Shown piece after piece: positions 33,340-41,576 of a DNA stretch of 64,000 nucleotides. Location of the stretch: NCBI RefSeq assembly GCF_036226365.1, contig NZ_CP108462.1:8600001-8664000 (forward strand), read 5' to 3'. The notes under the pieces were generated by a model. It was not told where the DNA came from. It did no database searches and saw only the letters and a program-made list of their open reading frames with translations. A program made the translations under genes and the position numbers. Source of the DNA: Streptomyces sp. NBC_01262 (GTDB lineage Bacteria > Actinomycetota > Actinomycetes > Streptomycetales > Streptomycetaceae). Numbering within the stretch: position 1 is the first letter of the stretch; each line of letters begins with the position of its first letter.

Positions 33340-33468
33340 GGGCGCTCCTTGTGGGTGCGGGTGGTCGTGACCGATGGTGCCACAGGGAGCCCTTCGGGCA
33401 TCGCGCAATAGGATGCGGCTGAGCAGGGGCGACGGCAGTCGGCGGGTTGATCGGGAACGGAAGCACAC

Positions 33469-34761
33469 GTGAGCAGCGAGCATGGGACGCAGGACGGCAG
33501 CGGGCCGGCGGAGCACGCGGAAAACGCGGAGAACGCTGAGCACGCCGAGAGCCCGGAGGGCGCGGACAGCGCAGCCGCCGCGCCCGAGGCGGTCTGGGAT
33601 GTCGTCGTGGTCGGCGCCGGTCCGGCCGGGGCCTCGGCGGCCTATGCCGCGGCGACCGCCGGACGCAGGGTGCTGATCCTGGAGAAGGCCGAACTGCCCC
33701 GCTACAAGACCTGCGGCGGCGGCATCATCGGCCCGTCCCGCGACGCGCTGCCGCCCGGTTTCGAACTCCCGCTCCGCGAAAGGGTGCACGCGGTCACGTT
33801 CAGCCTCAACGGCAGGCTGGTCCGCACCAAGCGCTCCCGGCAGATGCTCTTCGGGCTCATCAACCGCCCCGAGTTCGACGCCGGACTCGTGGAGGCCGCG
33901 CAGGGCGCCGGGGCTGTGCTGCGCACCGGCACCGCCGTCTCCCGCGTCGAGCAGCACGGGCCCGCGGTGCCCGACCGGCGCACCGTCGCGGTGGTCCTCA
34001 GCGGCGGCGGGACCGTGCTCGCCCGGGCCGTGGTCGGCGCGGACGGCAGCGCCAGCCGGATAGGCGCCCACGTCGGCGTCAAACTGGACCAGGTCGACCT
34101 GGGCCTGGAGTCCGAGATCCCGGTGCCGGCGGCGGTGGCCGAGGACTGGGCGGGCCGGGTGCTCATCGACTGGGGCCCGCTGCCCGGCAGTTACGGCTGG
34201 GTGTTCCCCAAGGGCGACTCGCTCACGGTCGGCGTCATCTCCGCCCGGGGCGACGGCGGCGCGACCAAGCGCTACCTCGACGACTTCGTGGCCCGCCTCG
34301 GCCTGTCCGGCTTCGAGCCCAGCATCTCCTCCGGCCACCTGACCCGCTGCCGCTCCGACGACTCCCCGCTCTCCCGGGGCCGGGTGCTGGTCTGCGGTGA
34401 CGCGGCCGGGCTGCTGGAACCGTGGACCCGCGAGGGCATCTCGTACGCGCTGCGCTCGGGCCGGCTGGCGGGGGAGTGGGCGGTCCGTATCTCGGAGGCG
34501 CACGACGCGGTCGACGCCCGCCGGCAGGCGCTCAACTACGCCTTCGCGGTCAAGGCCGGGCTGGGCGTGGAGATGGGCGTGGGGCGGCGGATGATGACGC
34601 TGTTCGAGAAGCGCCCGGGTGTGCTGCATGCCGTGCTCACCACCTTTCCTCCCGCTTGGAACGCCTTCGCCAGGATCGTGCGGGGTTCGAGTTCGCTCGC
34701 CGAGCTGGTCCGGACCCATCCGCTGGCCCGCCGGGCGCTGAACGCCATGGACCGGCCGTGA
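33469..34761 (+). CDS. Geranylgeranyl reductase family FAD-dependent oxidoreductase
   Basis: 430 aa from GTG 33469. An unusual acidic Ala/Glu-rich N-terminal extension (about 40 residues, repeats of the ENAE/HAE kind) precedes the FAD dinucleotide loop VVVVGAGPAGASAAYAAATA, the ChlP-type block PRYKTCGGGI and the second FAD motif LVCGDAAGLLEPWTREGISY. Family members reduce isoprenoid double bonds, for example in menaquinone side chains or archaeal-type lipids, or act as related flavin monooxygenases. No partner gene is adjacent, so the substrate remains open. Confidence 0.9.
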   Translation: MSSEHGTQDGSGPAEHAENAENAEHAESPEGADSAAAAPEAVWDVVVVGAGPAGASAAYAAATAGRRVLILEKAELPRYKTCGGGIIGPSRDALPPGFELPLRERVHAVTFSLNGRLVRTKRSRQMLFGLINRPEFDAGLVEAAQGAGAVLRTGTAVSRVEQHGPAVPDRRTVAVVLSGGGTVLARAVVGADGSASRIGAHVGVKLDQVDLGLESEIPVPAAVAEDWAGRVLIDWGPLPGSYGWVFPKGDSLTVGVISARGDGGATKRYLDDFVARLGLSGFEPSISSGHLTRCRSDDSPLSRGRVLVCGDAAGLLEPWTREGISYALRSGRLAGEWAVRISEAHDAVDARRQALNYAFAVKAGLGVEMGVGRRMMTLFEKRPGVLHAVLTTFPPAWNAFARIVRGSSSLAELVRTHPLARRALNAMDRP

Positions 34762-34844
34762 CCTTCGGCCTGTGACAGAGCTGTTGAACTACTCGCTCAT
34801 AGAAGGTCAGTTCGGGGGCACACACCATCCAGGAGGTGCCGACA

Positions 34845-35498
34845 ATGCCCATACGCAACGACGCAGGCCGCATGCCCTGGTGGGCCCGGCTCGCCGCCGG
34901 CCTGCTCGTATTCGCCGGATTGCTCGTGCTCGTGGCCAAGGCCGACCTGATCCCGGGTCTGCCCAACCCGTTCGCCGAGGAGACCAAGGATCGCACGGGT
35001 CCCGTCGTGCTCAAGTCCATCAAGGACATGAGCCGGTTCGAGGGCGCCAGCGGGAACTTCCAGGTCGTGGTCGACCTGGAGAAGGACGCCACATTCCTGC
35101 CCGACGCGGTGCGCGGCAGGCGCACCCTCTATGTCGGCGCCGGTAGCGTCGACGCCTATGTCGACTTCGGCAAACTCGGCGACAACGCGGTGAAGGTCTC
35201 GGACGACCGCACCACGGCGACCGTCCAGCTGCCCCACGCCTCCCTGGAGCGCACCTCGCTCGACCCCAAACGCTCGTATGTCGTGGCCCAGCAGCGCGGT
35301 TTCTTCGACCGGCTCACCGACTTCTTCTCCTCCAACCCCGACCAGCAGCAACAGGTCCAGCAGCTCGCCGCGGAGAAGATCCAGGCCGCCGCGAAGGACA
35401 GTGGCCTCGCCAAGCGCGCCGAGACCAACACCCGGTCCATGCTTCAGCAACTGCTCACCTCGCTCGGTTTCACCAAGGTCACCGTGACCTTCAGCTGA
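34845..35498 (+). CDS. DUF4230 family membrane-anchored protein
   Basis: 217 aa from the ATG at 34845; a perfect AGGAGG at 34831-34836 rules out the GTG that overlaps it. One transmembrane helix near residues 15-33 (LAAGLLVFAGLLVLVAKADL) is followed by a DUF4230 domain (NFQVVVDLEKDATFLPDAVR; TATVQLPHASLERTSLDPKR) and a Gln-rich helical C-terminus (DQQQQVQQLAAEKI). Function unknown; the bulk is probably extracytoplasmic. Its 3' end overlaps the convergent oxidoreductase gene by 8 bp. Confidence 0.85.
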   Translation: MPIRNDAGRMPWWARLAAGLLVFAGLLVLVAKADLIPGLPNPFAEETKDRTGPVVLKSIKDMSRFEGASGNFQVVVDLEKDATFLPDAVRGRRTLYVGAGSVDAYVDFGKLGDNAVKVSDDRTTATVQLPHASLERTSLDPKRSYVVAQQRGFFDRLTDFFSSNPDQQQQVQQLAAEKIQAAAKDSGLAKRAETNTRSMLQQLLTSLGFTKVTVTFS

Positions 35499-35949
35499 CC
35501 GGCGTTATCCGGAAGACGGGGTGCTTGGGGGCAATCGCCCTCAGCTCCTCGTCCGAGGAGTCCGGCCCGACCCCGCCGAAGAAAATCCCGACCTCCGCCT
35601 TCCAGCGCTTGAGGTAGGCGCGCAGCAACTGCACCTTGTCGTCGTCCGCCACCTCGGTGGCCGTGAAGTCCTCGGACTTCTTCCCGAGCAGCAACTGCCC
35701 GCCTCCGGCGGCCCGCATGTTGTGCGTCCACTGGACATGGCCCCGGGGGGCGACCAGGTACCGCTGTCCCTCGAAGGTCAGCAGATTGACCGGGGTGCGC
35801 CGCCACTCGCCGCTCTTCCTGCCCCGCACGGCCAGCACGCGCGAGCCCCACACGCTGAGCCCGCGCCGGGTCAGCCAGGCGACAAGGCGGTTGAGGACAT
35901 TGACCGTGAACCAGTCGGGCTTCATCACGTGTTCTGACATTGCAGACAT
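35491..35949 (-). CDS. Deazaflavin (F420)-dependent nitroreductase family protein (Ddn/DUF385)
   Basis: 152 aa from the ATG at 35949, behind GGGGAG. Family features are GRKSGEWRRTPVNLL, RYLVAPRGHVQWTHNMRAAG and a C-terminal FRITPV strand, matching the F420H2-dependent Ddn group. Such enzymes reduce quinones, nitroaromatics or other electrophiles and are typical of actinomycetes that make coenzyme F420. It is divergent from a TetR gene with two palindromes between, so it is probably induced by the TetR ligand. Confidence 0.88.
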   Translation of the reverse strand: MSAMSEHVMKPDWFTVNVLNRLVAWLTRRGLSVWGSRVLAVRGRKSGEWRRTPVNLLTFEGQRYLVAPRGHVQWTHNMRAAGGGQLLLGKKSEDFTATEVADDDKVQLLRAYLKRWKAEVGIFFGGVGPDSSDEELRAIAPKHPVFRITPVS

Positions 35950-35967
35950 TGCGTCTCCCCAGAGCGT

Positions 35968-35982
35968 GAGAGCGGTGCTCTC
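35968..35982. promoter_or_regulatory. TetR-type operator 1 (GAGAGCGGTGCTCTC)
   Basis: A perfect 6-bp inverted repeat with a 3-nt centre, 19 nt upstream of the oxidoreductase ATG. It shares the core AGAGC-NNN... with operator 2 (AGAGCnnTGCTCT-type). Confidence 0.7.
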
Positions 35983-36020
35983 GCTTGAGATCAGTGTTGC
36001 ACCGCCCTCGGAGAAAAGCA

Positions 36021-36033
36021 AGAGCAGTGCTCT
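36021..36033. promoter_or_regulatory. TetR-type operator 2 (AGAGCAGTGCTCT)
   Basis: 5-bp arms around a 3-nt centre. Its centre is 52 bp from that of operator 1, about five helical turns, placing both on one face of the DNA. It lies 40 nt upstream of the TetR ATG. Confidence 0.7.
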
Positions 36034-36073
36034 CGTTATTGGTCATTGCTCCGATCGGTGGCACACTGTCTTC

Positions 36074-36802
36074 ATGAGTGTGATCCGAGGAGCCAGGGAA
36101 CGGGCTCGCATCGAAGTGACCGCCGCCATCAAGGAGGAGGCGCGGCGGCAGCTCGCCGCCGAGGGAGCCTCGCGGCTGTCGCTGCGGGCCGTGGCCCGGG
36201 AGCTGGGGATGGTCTCCTCGGCCCTGTACCGCTACTTCCCGAGCCGGGACGACCTGCTGACCGCCCTCATCATCGACGCGTACGACGCGGTCGGAGCGGA
36301 AGCGGAGCAGGCCCTGGCCGGATCGCAGGGCAGCGATCCGGTGCGCCGCTGGACCGCCGTGTGCCTGGCCGTACGCGGCTGGGCGCTGGAGCATCCGCAT
36401 GAGTACGCCCTGATCTACGGCTCGCCCGTGCCCGGCTACACCGCGCCGCTGGACACCATCGGACCCGCCTCCAGGGTCGGCCTGGCCCTCGTCGCCGTGG
36501 CCGAGGACGCCCATGCCGCGGGGGCGCTCGCGGTGCCGCCGCACGAAGCGGCGGTGCCGCTCCCGGAAGCGGTGAGCGCCGACGCGTGGCGGCTCGTCAA
36601 GGACCTGGACCGCGACCTGCCGGAGACCGCCGTGGCGGGGCTGGTCGCCGCCTGGGCCCAGCTGTTCGGCCTCATCAGCTTCGAGCTCTTCGGCCACTTC
36701 AACAATGTGGTCGACGCGCGGGAGGAGTTCTTCGGACACGCCGTCGGGACCCTCGCGCACCAGACCGGGATCAGGACCAGCCGGGTACTCCCCGCGGAGT
36801 AG
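36074..36802 (+). CDS. TetR family regulator of the Ddn-type oxidoreductase
   Basis: 242 aa from the ATG at 36074. The N-terminal TetR domain reads AAIKEEARRQLAAEGASRLS, then LRAVARELGMVSSALYRYFP with the helix-turn-helix near 35-58. The C-terminal part belongs to the TetR_C_13 / WHG-like group (WALEHPHEYALIYGSPVPGY, GLVAAWAQLFGLISFELFGH). It is divergent from the F420-dependent oxidoreductase gene, with twin palindromic operators, a classic autoregulated detoxification pair. Confidence 0.92.
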   Translation: MSVIRGARERARIEVTAAIKEEARRQLAAEGASRLSLRAVARELGMVSSALYRYFPSRDDLLTALIIDAYDAVGAEAEQALAGSQGSDPVRRWTAVCLAVRGWALEHPHEYALIYGSPVPGYTAPLDTIGPASRVGLALVAVAEDAHAAGALAVPPHEAAVPLPEAVSADAWRLVKDLDRDLPETAVAGLVAAWAQLFGLISFELFGHFNNVVDAREEFFGHAVGTLAHQTGIRTSRVLPAE

Positions 36803-36848
36803 ACACGACCGCCACCGCCGGCGGACGCCGGATGTACCGCCGCCGGTC

Positions 36849-36854
36849 TAGCGT
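36849..36854 (+). promoter_or_regulatory. -10 box of a probable leaderless promoter for the two-component operon
   Basis: TAGCGT ends 6 nt before the ATG at 36861, with no Shine-Dalgarno between. Confidence 0.5.
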
Positions 36855-36860
36855 GGCCGC

Positions 36861-38072
36861 ATGACGGACGACAGCCGGCCCCGGTGGCCGGGCACGGGGC
36901 CACCCTGGCTGCGCCATGCCCGGGGCGGCCCGGCGTCCTGGTGGCCCTGGGTCTCCTCGCTCGCGATCGCCGTCGTCCAGGTGATGGGCTCCACCCTTGC
37001 CGGGCACCGGCAGACCGGCCGCGTCCAGCTCGACGCGCTCGGCTACGCCCTGCTCCTGGCCGGTCCGGCGCTGCTCCTCCTGCGCCACCGCACGCCGGTC
37101 GCCGTGGCGGCGGGCACCTCCGCCGTCACCCTCGTCTACGTTGCCCTCGGTTACCCGTACGGGCCTGCCTTCGTCAGCCTCGTCGTCGCGTACTTCGTCG
37201 CGGTCGGCGCGGGCCACCGCCGGGCCGTCGTCACGATCGCCGCCGTCGCCTACGCGGCCCACCTCGTGACCGGGATGTGGCTCTACCGGTGGCTGCCGCC
37301 GGCCGGCGACGGCCCCGTCTCCTGGGCCGAGGTGTCGGCCGCCGGCGCGTGGCTGCTGGCCATCCTCGCCGGCGCCGAACTCGTACGCGTACGCCGGGAG
37401 CGGTTCGTCCGCGAGCGGCGCGAACGGGCGGAGGCCGAACGCAGGCGGGCCGACGAGGAGCGGCTGCGCATCGCCCGCGAGCTGCACGATGTGCTGGCCC
37501 ACAGCATCTCGGTGATCAACGTCCAGGCCGGCGTCGCCCTCGCCCTCATCGACGACCGCCCGGAACAGGCCCGGGTGGCCCTGACCACCATCAAGCAGGC
37601 GAGCAAGGAGGCTCTCGGCGAGGTCCGCCAGGTGCTCGGCGCTCTGCGGACACCGGGCGACGCGCCCCGCTCGCCCGCGCCCGGCCTGGACCGGCTGCCC
37701 GAACTGGCCGAACAGGCGGCGGGCGCCGGACTGGCCGTCGAGATCGCGGTGGACGGCGCCCGGGCCCCGCTGCCGCCGGGAGTGGATCTGGCGGCCTTCC
37801 GGATCGTGCAGGAAGCGGTGACCAATATCGTCAGGCACTCGGGAGCACGCACCGCACGCGTACGCGTCGGATACCGGCCGGAGGGACTCCTCATCGGTGT
37901 CGACGACGACGGTCCCGCCACCGCGACAGAAGAGACCGGCGGCGGCAACGGCCTCGTCGGCATGCGCGAGCGTGCGGCCGCGTTCGGCGGCACCGTCGAG
38001 GCCGGGCCCCGTCCGGACGGCGGCTTCAGCGTCCTGGTGCGTCTGCCGCACGCCGACAAGGAGGGCCGATGA
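36861..38072 (+). CDS. Sensor histidine kinase (NarL-type, HisKA_3)
   Basis: 403 aa. Five hydrophobic helices in the first 175 residues form a membrane sensor with no large extracytoplasmic domain. A basic coiled linker (RRERFVRERRERAEAERRRA) leads to the HisKA_3 dimerisation site with phospho-His in RIARELHDVLAHSISVINVQ. An HATPase domain follows, with N-box region FRIVQEAVTNIVRHSG and G-box GGGNGLVGMRERAAAFGG. It overlaps the response regulator gene by 4 nt (ATGA). The stimulus is not evident. Confidence 0.94.
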   Translation: MTDDSRPRWPGTGPPWLRHARGGPASWWPWVSSLAIAVVQVMGSTLAGHRQTGRVQLDALGYALLLAGPALLLLRHRTPVAVAAGTSAVTLVYVALGYPYGPAFVSLVVAYFVAVGAGHRRAVVTIAAVAYAAHLVTGMWLYRWLPPAGDGPVSWAEVSAAGAWLLAILAGAELVRVRRERFVRERRERAEAERRRADEERLRIARELHDVLAHSISVINVQAGVALALIDDRPEQARVALTTIKQASKEALGEVRQVLGALRTPGDAPRSPAPGLDRLPELAEQAAGAGLAVEIAVDGARAPLPPGVDLAAFRIVQEAVTNIVRHSGARTARVRVGYRPEGLLIGVDDDGPATATEETGGGNGLVGMRERAAAFGGTVEAGPRPDGGFSVLVRLPHADKEGR

Positions 38073-38734
38073 TCCGTGTACTGCTCGCCGACGACCAGGC
38101 GCTGGTGCGCGCCGGGTTCGCCGCGCTGCTCGACGCCCAGCCGGGCATCGAGGTCGTCGGTGAGGCCGCCGACGGCGCGGCCGCGCTGCGCCTGGTGCGC
38201 GAACTCAGCCCGGACACCGTGCTGATGGACATCCGGATGCCTGTCATGGACGGCCTTGAGGCGACGCGGCGGATCACCGCGGACCCGGCACTGGCCGGGG
38301 TCAAGGTGGTCATCCTCACCACCTTCGAACTCGACGAGTACGTCTTCGAGGCGATCCGCGCCGGTGCCTCCGGCTTCCTCGTCAAGGACACCGAACCCGA
38401 GGAACTGGTCCGCGCGGTAAGGGCCGTCGTGGACGGGGACGCGCTGCTCTCGCCGGGCGTGACCCGCCGCCTCATCGAGGAGTTCGCCGCCCGCTCCAAG
38501 GAGCCTGCCGCCGCCGCGAGCCTGCAGCACCTCACCGAACGCGAACGCGAGGTCATGGCCCTCGTCGGGATCGGCCTGTCCAACGAGGAGATCGCCCGCC
38601 GCCTGGTCGTCAGCCCACTCACCGCCAAAACCCACGTGAGCCGCACCATGATCAAGCTCGGCGCCCGCGACCGCGCCCAACTCGTCGTCCTCGCCTACGA
38701 GTCCGGCCTGGTCCGGCCCGGCTGGCTCGGCTAG
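38069..38734 (+). CDS. NarL/LuxR family response regulator
   Basis: 221 aa. The receiver domain has the acidic pocket LLADDQALVRAG, phospho-Asp in VLMDIRMPVMDG, Thr in VVILTTFELDEYVF and Lys in GFLVKDTEPEEL. The LuxR helix-turn-helix reads LTEREREVMALVGIGLSNEE and IARRLVVSPLTAKTHVSR. It is translationally coupled to the preceding kinase. The gene ends in a perfect CTCGGCTAGCCGAG palindrome that contains the stop codon and may aid termination. Confidence 0.95.
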   Translation: MIRVLLADDQALVRAGFAALLDAQPGIEVVGEAADGAAALRLVRELSPDTVLMDIRMPVMDGLEATRRITADPALAGVKVVILTTFELDEYVFEAIRAGASGFLVKDTEPEELVRAVRAVVDGDALLSPGVTRRLIEEFAARSKEPAAAASLQHLTEREREVMALVGIGLSNEEIARRLVVSPLTAKTHVSRTMIKLGARDRAQLVVLAYESGLVRPGWLG

Positions 38735-38769
38735 CCGAGACGAGCCGAGACGAGGGACCGGATTACGGC

Positions 38770-39015
38770 CTAGCGGCGGCCTGTCCGCTCGAAGCGGCGC
38801 AGTACCAGGCCGACCCGGCCGCAGAACACGACTATCGCCGCCACGACCCCGGCGGCGAGCCAGCCGCCGCGTGCTGCGCCGTGAGCCTGCCCGGCCAGCA
38901 CCGGGCCAATGAACGCGGCCAGGGTGACGGCGGCGAGTATCGCCCCGGTCAGCGCCGCGAACATCATCTCCACTGTTACGGCGTCCCGTTCCGCCTGCGT
39001 GCGGGTCCCGCGCAT
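38770..39015 (-). CDS. DUF6332 family two-helix membrane protein
   Basis: 81 aa from the ATG at 39015, behind GGGGGAGGAG; a GTG at 39045 is an alternative. A short basic N-terminus (RGTRTQAERDAVTVEMMFAA) leads into two membrane helices, about 15-35 and 45-65. The family is known from actinomycetes only as a hypothetical. It probably stands alone between the response regulator (convergent) and the DHA2 exporter gene. Confidence 0.75.
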   Translation of the reverse strand: MRGTRTQAERDAVTVEMMFAALTGAILAAVTLAAFIGPVLAGQAHGAARGGWLAAGVVAAIVVFCGRVGLVLRRFERTGRR

Positions 39016-39082
39016 CGGCCGCTCCTCCCCCTGAACGGTAGTCACGCAAGTCTCGCACGCAGGTCGGACATTGGCCCCGAGG

Positions 39083-40579
39083 TCAGTCGCGCACCGGCAC
39101 GGCCGCCGTCTCCGCGGTGGCCGAAATGCTGGTGGCCGGGGCGCTCTCGGTGGACGACGCGACGACGATCTCGTAGGGATTGCGGCGGCGGCGCAGTCCG
39201 GTGAGGGTGATCAGCAGCCCGCCGAGGGCGACCGCGCTGACCACCACAAGGCCGGGCCGGTAGCTGTCGAGGACTGTCTGCGGGGTGGCCGGGCCGTGGC
39301 CGGTGTTCGCGGTGACGACGGCGGTGACAATGGCGAGGAAGATGGCGCCGCCGACCTGGAAGGAGGTGTTGAGCAGCCCGGAGACCATGCCTTGTTCGTC
39401 GTCCTGGACGCCGTTGGTGGCCTGGATGTTGAGGGAGGGGAAGACCAGGGCGCAGGCGGCGCCGAGCAGGAGCATCGAGGGCAGGATGACGGCCGCGTAG
39501 TGCGGGGTGAGGGTGATCCGGAGGAAGAGCACATAGCCCACGACCAGTGCGGTGAAGCCCGCCGCGATCACGCGTGGGGTGCCGAACCGGTCGACCAGTG
39601 GTCCGATGCGGGTCGAGGCGAGGGCGACCAGGGCGCCGGCGGGCAGGAAGGCGAGCGCGGTCTGGAGGGCGGACCAGCCGAGCAGGGACTGCATGTACTG
39701 CGTGACCAGGAACTGGAACCCGACGTACGAGCCGAAGAAGGCGGCGCCGCCGAGATTGGCGCGGATCTGGTCGGCGGAGCGGAACACGCCGAGCCGGATC
39801 AGCGGGTGGGAGCTGCGCCGCTCGATCGCCACGAACGCGGTGAGCAGCGCCGCGACCACGGCGAACGACAGCAGCGTGCGGGCCGAGGCCCAGCCCGCCC
39901 GGGGCGCCTCGACGACGGTGAAGACCAGCAGCAGCATCGAGGCGGTGCCGGTGAGCGCGCCGGGCAGGTCGTAGCCACGGCCCTGGCCGTGCTCGCGGGG
40001 GCTCTTGGGGATCAGCCGCAGTCCGGCGGTCAGGGCGATCAGCGCGATGGGCGCGGGCAGCAGCATCGTCCAGCGCCAGCCGACCTCGGTGAGCAGGCCC
40101 GACAGCACCAGGCCCATCGAGAAGCCGGTGGCGCCGCAGGTGGTGTAGATGCTGAGGGCGCGGTTGCGGACCGGGCCCTCGGCGAAGGACGTGGTGATGA
40201 TGGACAGCCCGGCGGGAGCGGTGAACGCGGCGCTCAGGCCCTTGATGAAGCGGGAGGCGATCAGCAGCCCGCCCGAGTCGACGAGGCCGCCGAGCAGGGA
40301 CGCGGCGGCGAAGACGGCGAGCGCGATGAGGAAGACCCGGCGGCGGCCGAGCAGGTCGGCGGCCCGGCCGCCGAGCAGCAGCAGCCCGCCGTAGCCGAGG
40401 ATGTAGCCGCTCACGATCCATTGGAGCGACGAGGTGGACAGATCGAGGTCATGGGCGATGGACGGCAGAGCGACGCCGACCATTGAGACGTCCAGGGCGT
40501 CGAGGAAGAGGGCCGCGCACAGGACAAGAAGCGTGCCCCACTGGCGGGGGCTCCAGCTCGCTGCGGAGTCAGAAGGCAT
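39083..40579 (-). CDS. DHA2 (EmrB/QacA) family MFS drug exporter
   Basis: 498 aa from the ATG at 40579. About 14 transmembrane helices are visible. Motif A is GGRAADLLGRRRVF, the first-helix acidic motif is LDALDVSMVGVALPSIAHDL, and a motif-C-like GATGFSMGLVLSGLL is also present. Such proton-driven transporters export toxic organic compounds or natural products. The gene is divergent from a MarR regulator with tandem palindromes between, so ligand-induced derepression is expected. Confidence 0.93.
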   Translation of the reverse strand: MPSDSAASWSPRQWGTLLVLCAALFLDALDVSMVGVALPSIAHDLDLSTSSLQWIVSGYILGYGGLLLLGGRAADLLGRRRVFLIALAVFAAASLLGGLVDSGGLLIASRFIKGLSAAFTAPAGLSIITTSFAEGPVRNRALSIYTTCGATGFSMGLVLSGLLTEVGWRWTMLLPAPIALIALTAGLRLIPKSPREHGQGRGYDLPGALTGTASMLLLVFTVVEAPRAGWASARTLLSFAVVAALLTAFVAIERRSSHPLIRLGVFRSADQIRANLGGAAFFGSYVGFQFLVTQYMQSLLGWSALQTALAFLPAGALVALASTRIGPLVDRFGTPRVIAAGFTALVVGYVLFLRITLTPHYAAVILPSMLLLGAACALVFPSLNIQATNGVQDDEQGMVSGLLNTSFQVGGAIFLAIVTAVVTANTGHGPATPQTVLDSYRPGLVVVSAVALGGLLITLTGLRRRRNPYEIVVASSTESAPATSISATAETAAVPVRD

Positions 40580-40600
40580 GTGCGGCAGACTTCCATGCGT

Positions 40601-40640
40601 GCGCATTCAATGCAAGTGCATTTAATGCCTGTGCATTCAG
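40601..40640. promoter_or_regulatory. Tandem 15-bp MarR operator repeats (GCATTnAATGC)
   Basis: Two perfect palindromes, GCATTCAATGC (40603-40613) and GCATTTAATGC (40618-40628), plus a half-copy GTGCATTCAG (40631-40640), repeat with a strict 15-bp period between the exporter and MarR starts. Confidence 0.78.
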
Positions 40641-40666
40641 CTCGGATTTTCTGGTACCGTGCAGCC

Positions 40667-41062
40667 ATGACCGGCGTGAAGAGCGACCATGCGCTCGTTG
40701 AGCAGTGGCGGGAGGTTCTCGCGCTGCACGCGCGCACCGCCTGCGAGCTCGACCGTGAGCTGCACCAGCACGGGCTGGGCGCGAGCGACTTCGAGGTGCT
40801 CGACATCCTCGCCGAGGACAGCCCCGACGACGGCGGCTGCACCTTCCGTGTCCAGGAGCTCGCCGACCGTGTGCATCTGAGTCAGAGCGCGCTGTCCCGG
40901 CTGGTCGGGCGCCTGGAGAAGGATGGTCTGGTCAGCCGCGGGATCTGCGCCGAGGACCGGCGCGGGGTACGCGTCTCACTGACCGACGCAGGCCGTGAGC
41001 GGCACGCCGAGGCCAGGCCCGTACAGCGTGCCGTACTGCAGCGGATGCTCAGCCGCGACTGA
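40667..41062 (+). CDS. MarR family regulator of the DHA2 exporter
   Basis: 131 aa from the ATG at 40667. The winged helix-turn-helix is FRVQELADRVHLSQSALSRL, VGRLEKDGLVSRGICAEDRR and GVRVSLTDAGRERH, with the wing. MarR dimers usually block transcription until a phenolic or other drug ligand binds. It is divergent from the exporter across the tandem 15-bp repeats, which probably control both genes. Confidence 0.93.
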   Translation: MTGVKSDHALVEQWREVLALHARTACELDRELHQHGLGASDFEVLDILAEDSPDDGGCTFRVQELADRVHLSQSALSRLVGRLEKDGLVSRGICAEDRRGVRVSLTDAGRERHAEARPVQRAVLQRMLSRD

Positions 41063-41083
41063 CGCCGCGACCGACGCGGAGTC

Positions 41084-41566
41084 TCACACGATCAGCTCCT
41101 TGGCCGGTTTGCGCCGTACGTAGAGCTGCTTGCGCACTTTCGCGATGACCGAGCCGTCCGCCGCCACCACGTCGTTCTCGAACCAGACGAGCGCCTTGCC
41201 GCCGTCCGCCGTCACCCGCCGGATCTCGTCCAGCCGGTGCTCGGTCAGCTTGAACTCGGCGAAGACATCGCCCTTCCCCGGTGCGACGAAGTCGATCTCG
41301 GCGGCCTTGTCCCAGACGATGTACTCCCGGCCCAGGGTGTTCATGACCAGCAGCATCCAGAACGGGTCGCTCATCGCGAACAGCGATCCTCCGAAGTGCG
41401 TCCCCACGTAATTGCGGTTGAACCAGTGCATGCGCAGCCGGACCCGCGCCGAACTCCAGTCATCGGCTATCTCCAGCACGCGCACGCCCGAGAAGAGGTA
41501 CGGCGGCCACCAGTTGACCATGCGCAGAGTGGATTTGGGCGTAGCGGTGCGACGGCGACGGGGCAT
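41084..41566 (-). CDS. DUF4442 (hot-dog fold, PaaI-like) protein
   Basis: 160 aa from the ATG at 41566. It shows DUF4442 features: MVNWWPPYLFSGVRVLEIAD, RMHWFNRNYVGTHFGGSLFA, PFWMLLVMNTLG and WDKAAEIDFVAPGKGDVFA. The fold is that of acyl-CoA thioesterases, although DUF4442 proteins are not all shown to be active. It follows the mycothiol-dependent-type gene by 10 nt on the same strand, so the two are co-transcribed. Confidence 0.88.
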   Translation of the reverse strand: MPRRRRTATPKSTLRMVNWWPPYLFSGVRVLEIADDWSSARVRLRMHWFNRNYVGTHFGGSLFAMSDPFWMLLVMNTLGREYIVWDKAAEIDFVAPGKGDVFAEFKLTEHRLDEIRRVTADGGKALVWFENDVVAADGSVIAKVRKQLYVRRKPAKELIV

Positions 41567-41576
41567 GAACTGAACG

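Noticed and set aside
40601..40640. CRISPR-like short tandem array
   Set aside because: Only 2.5 units of 15 bp, palindromic, between divergent exporter and MarR genes: an operator array, not repeat-spacer DNA.
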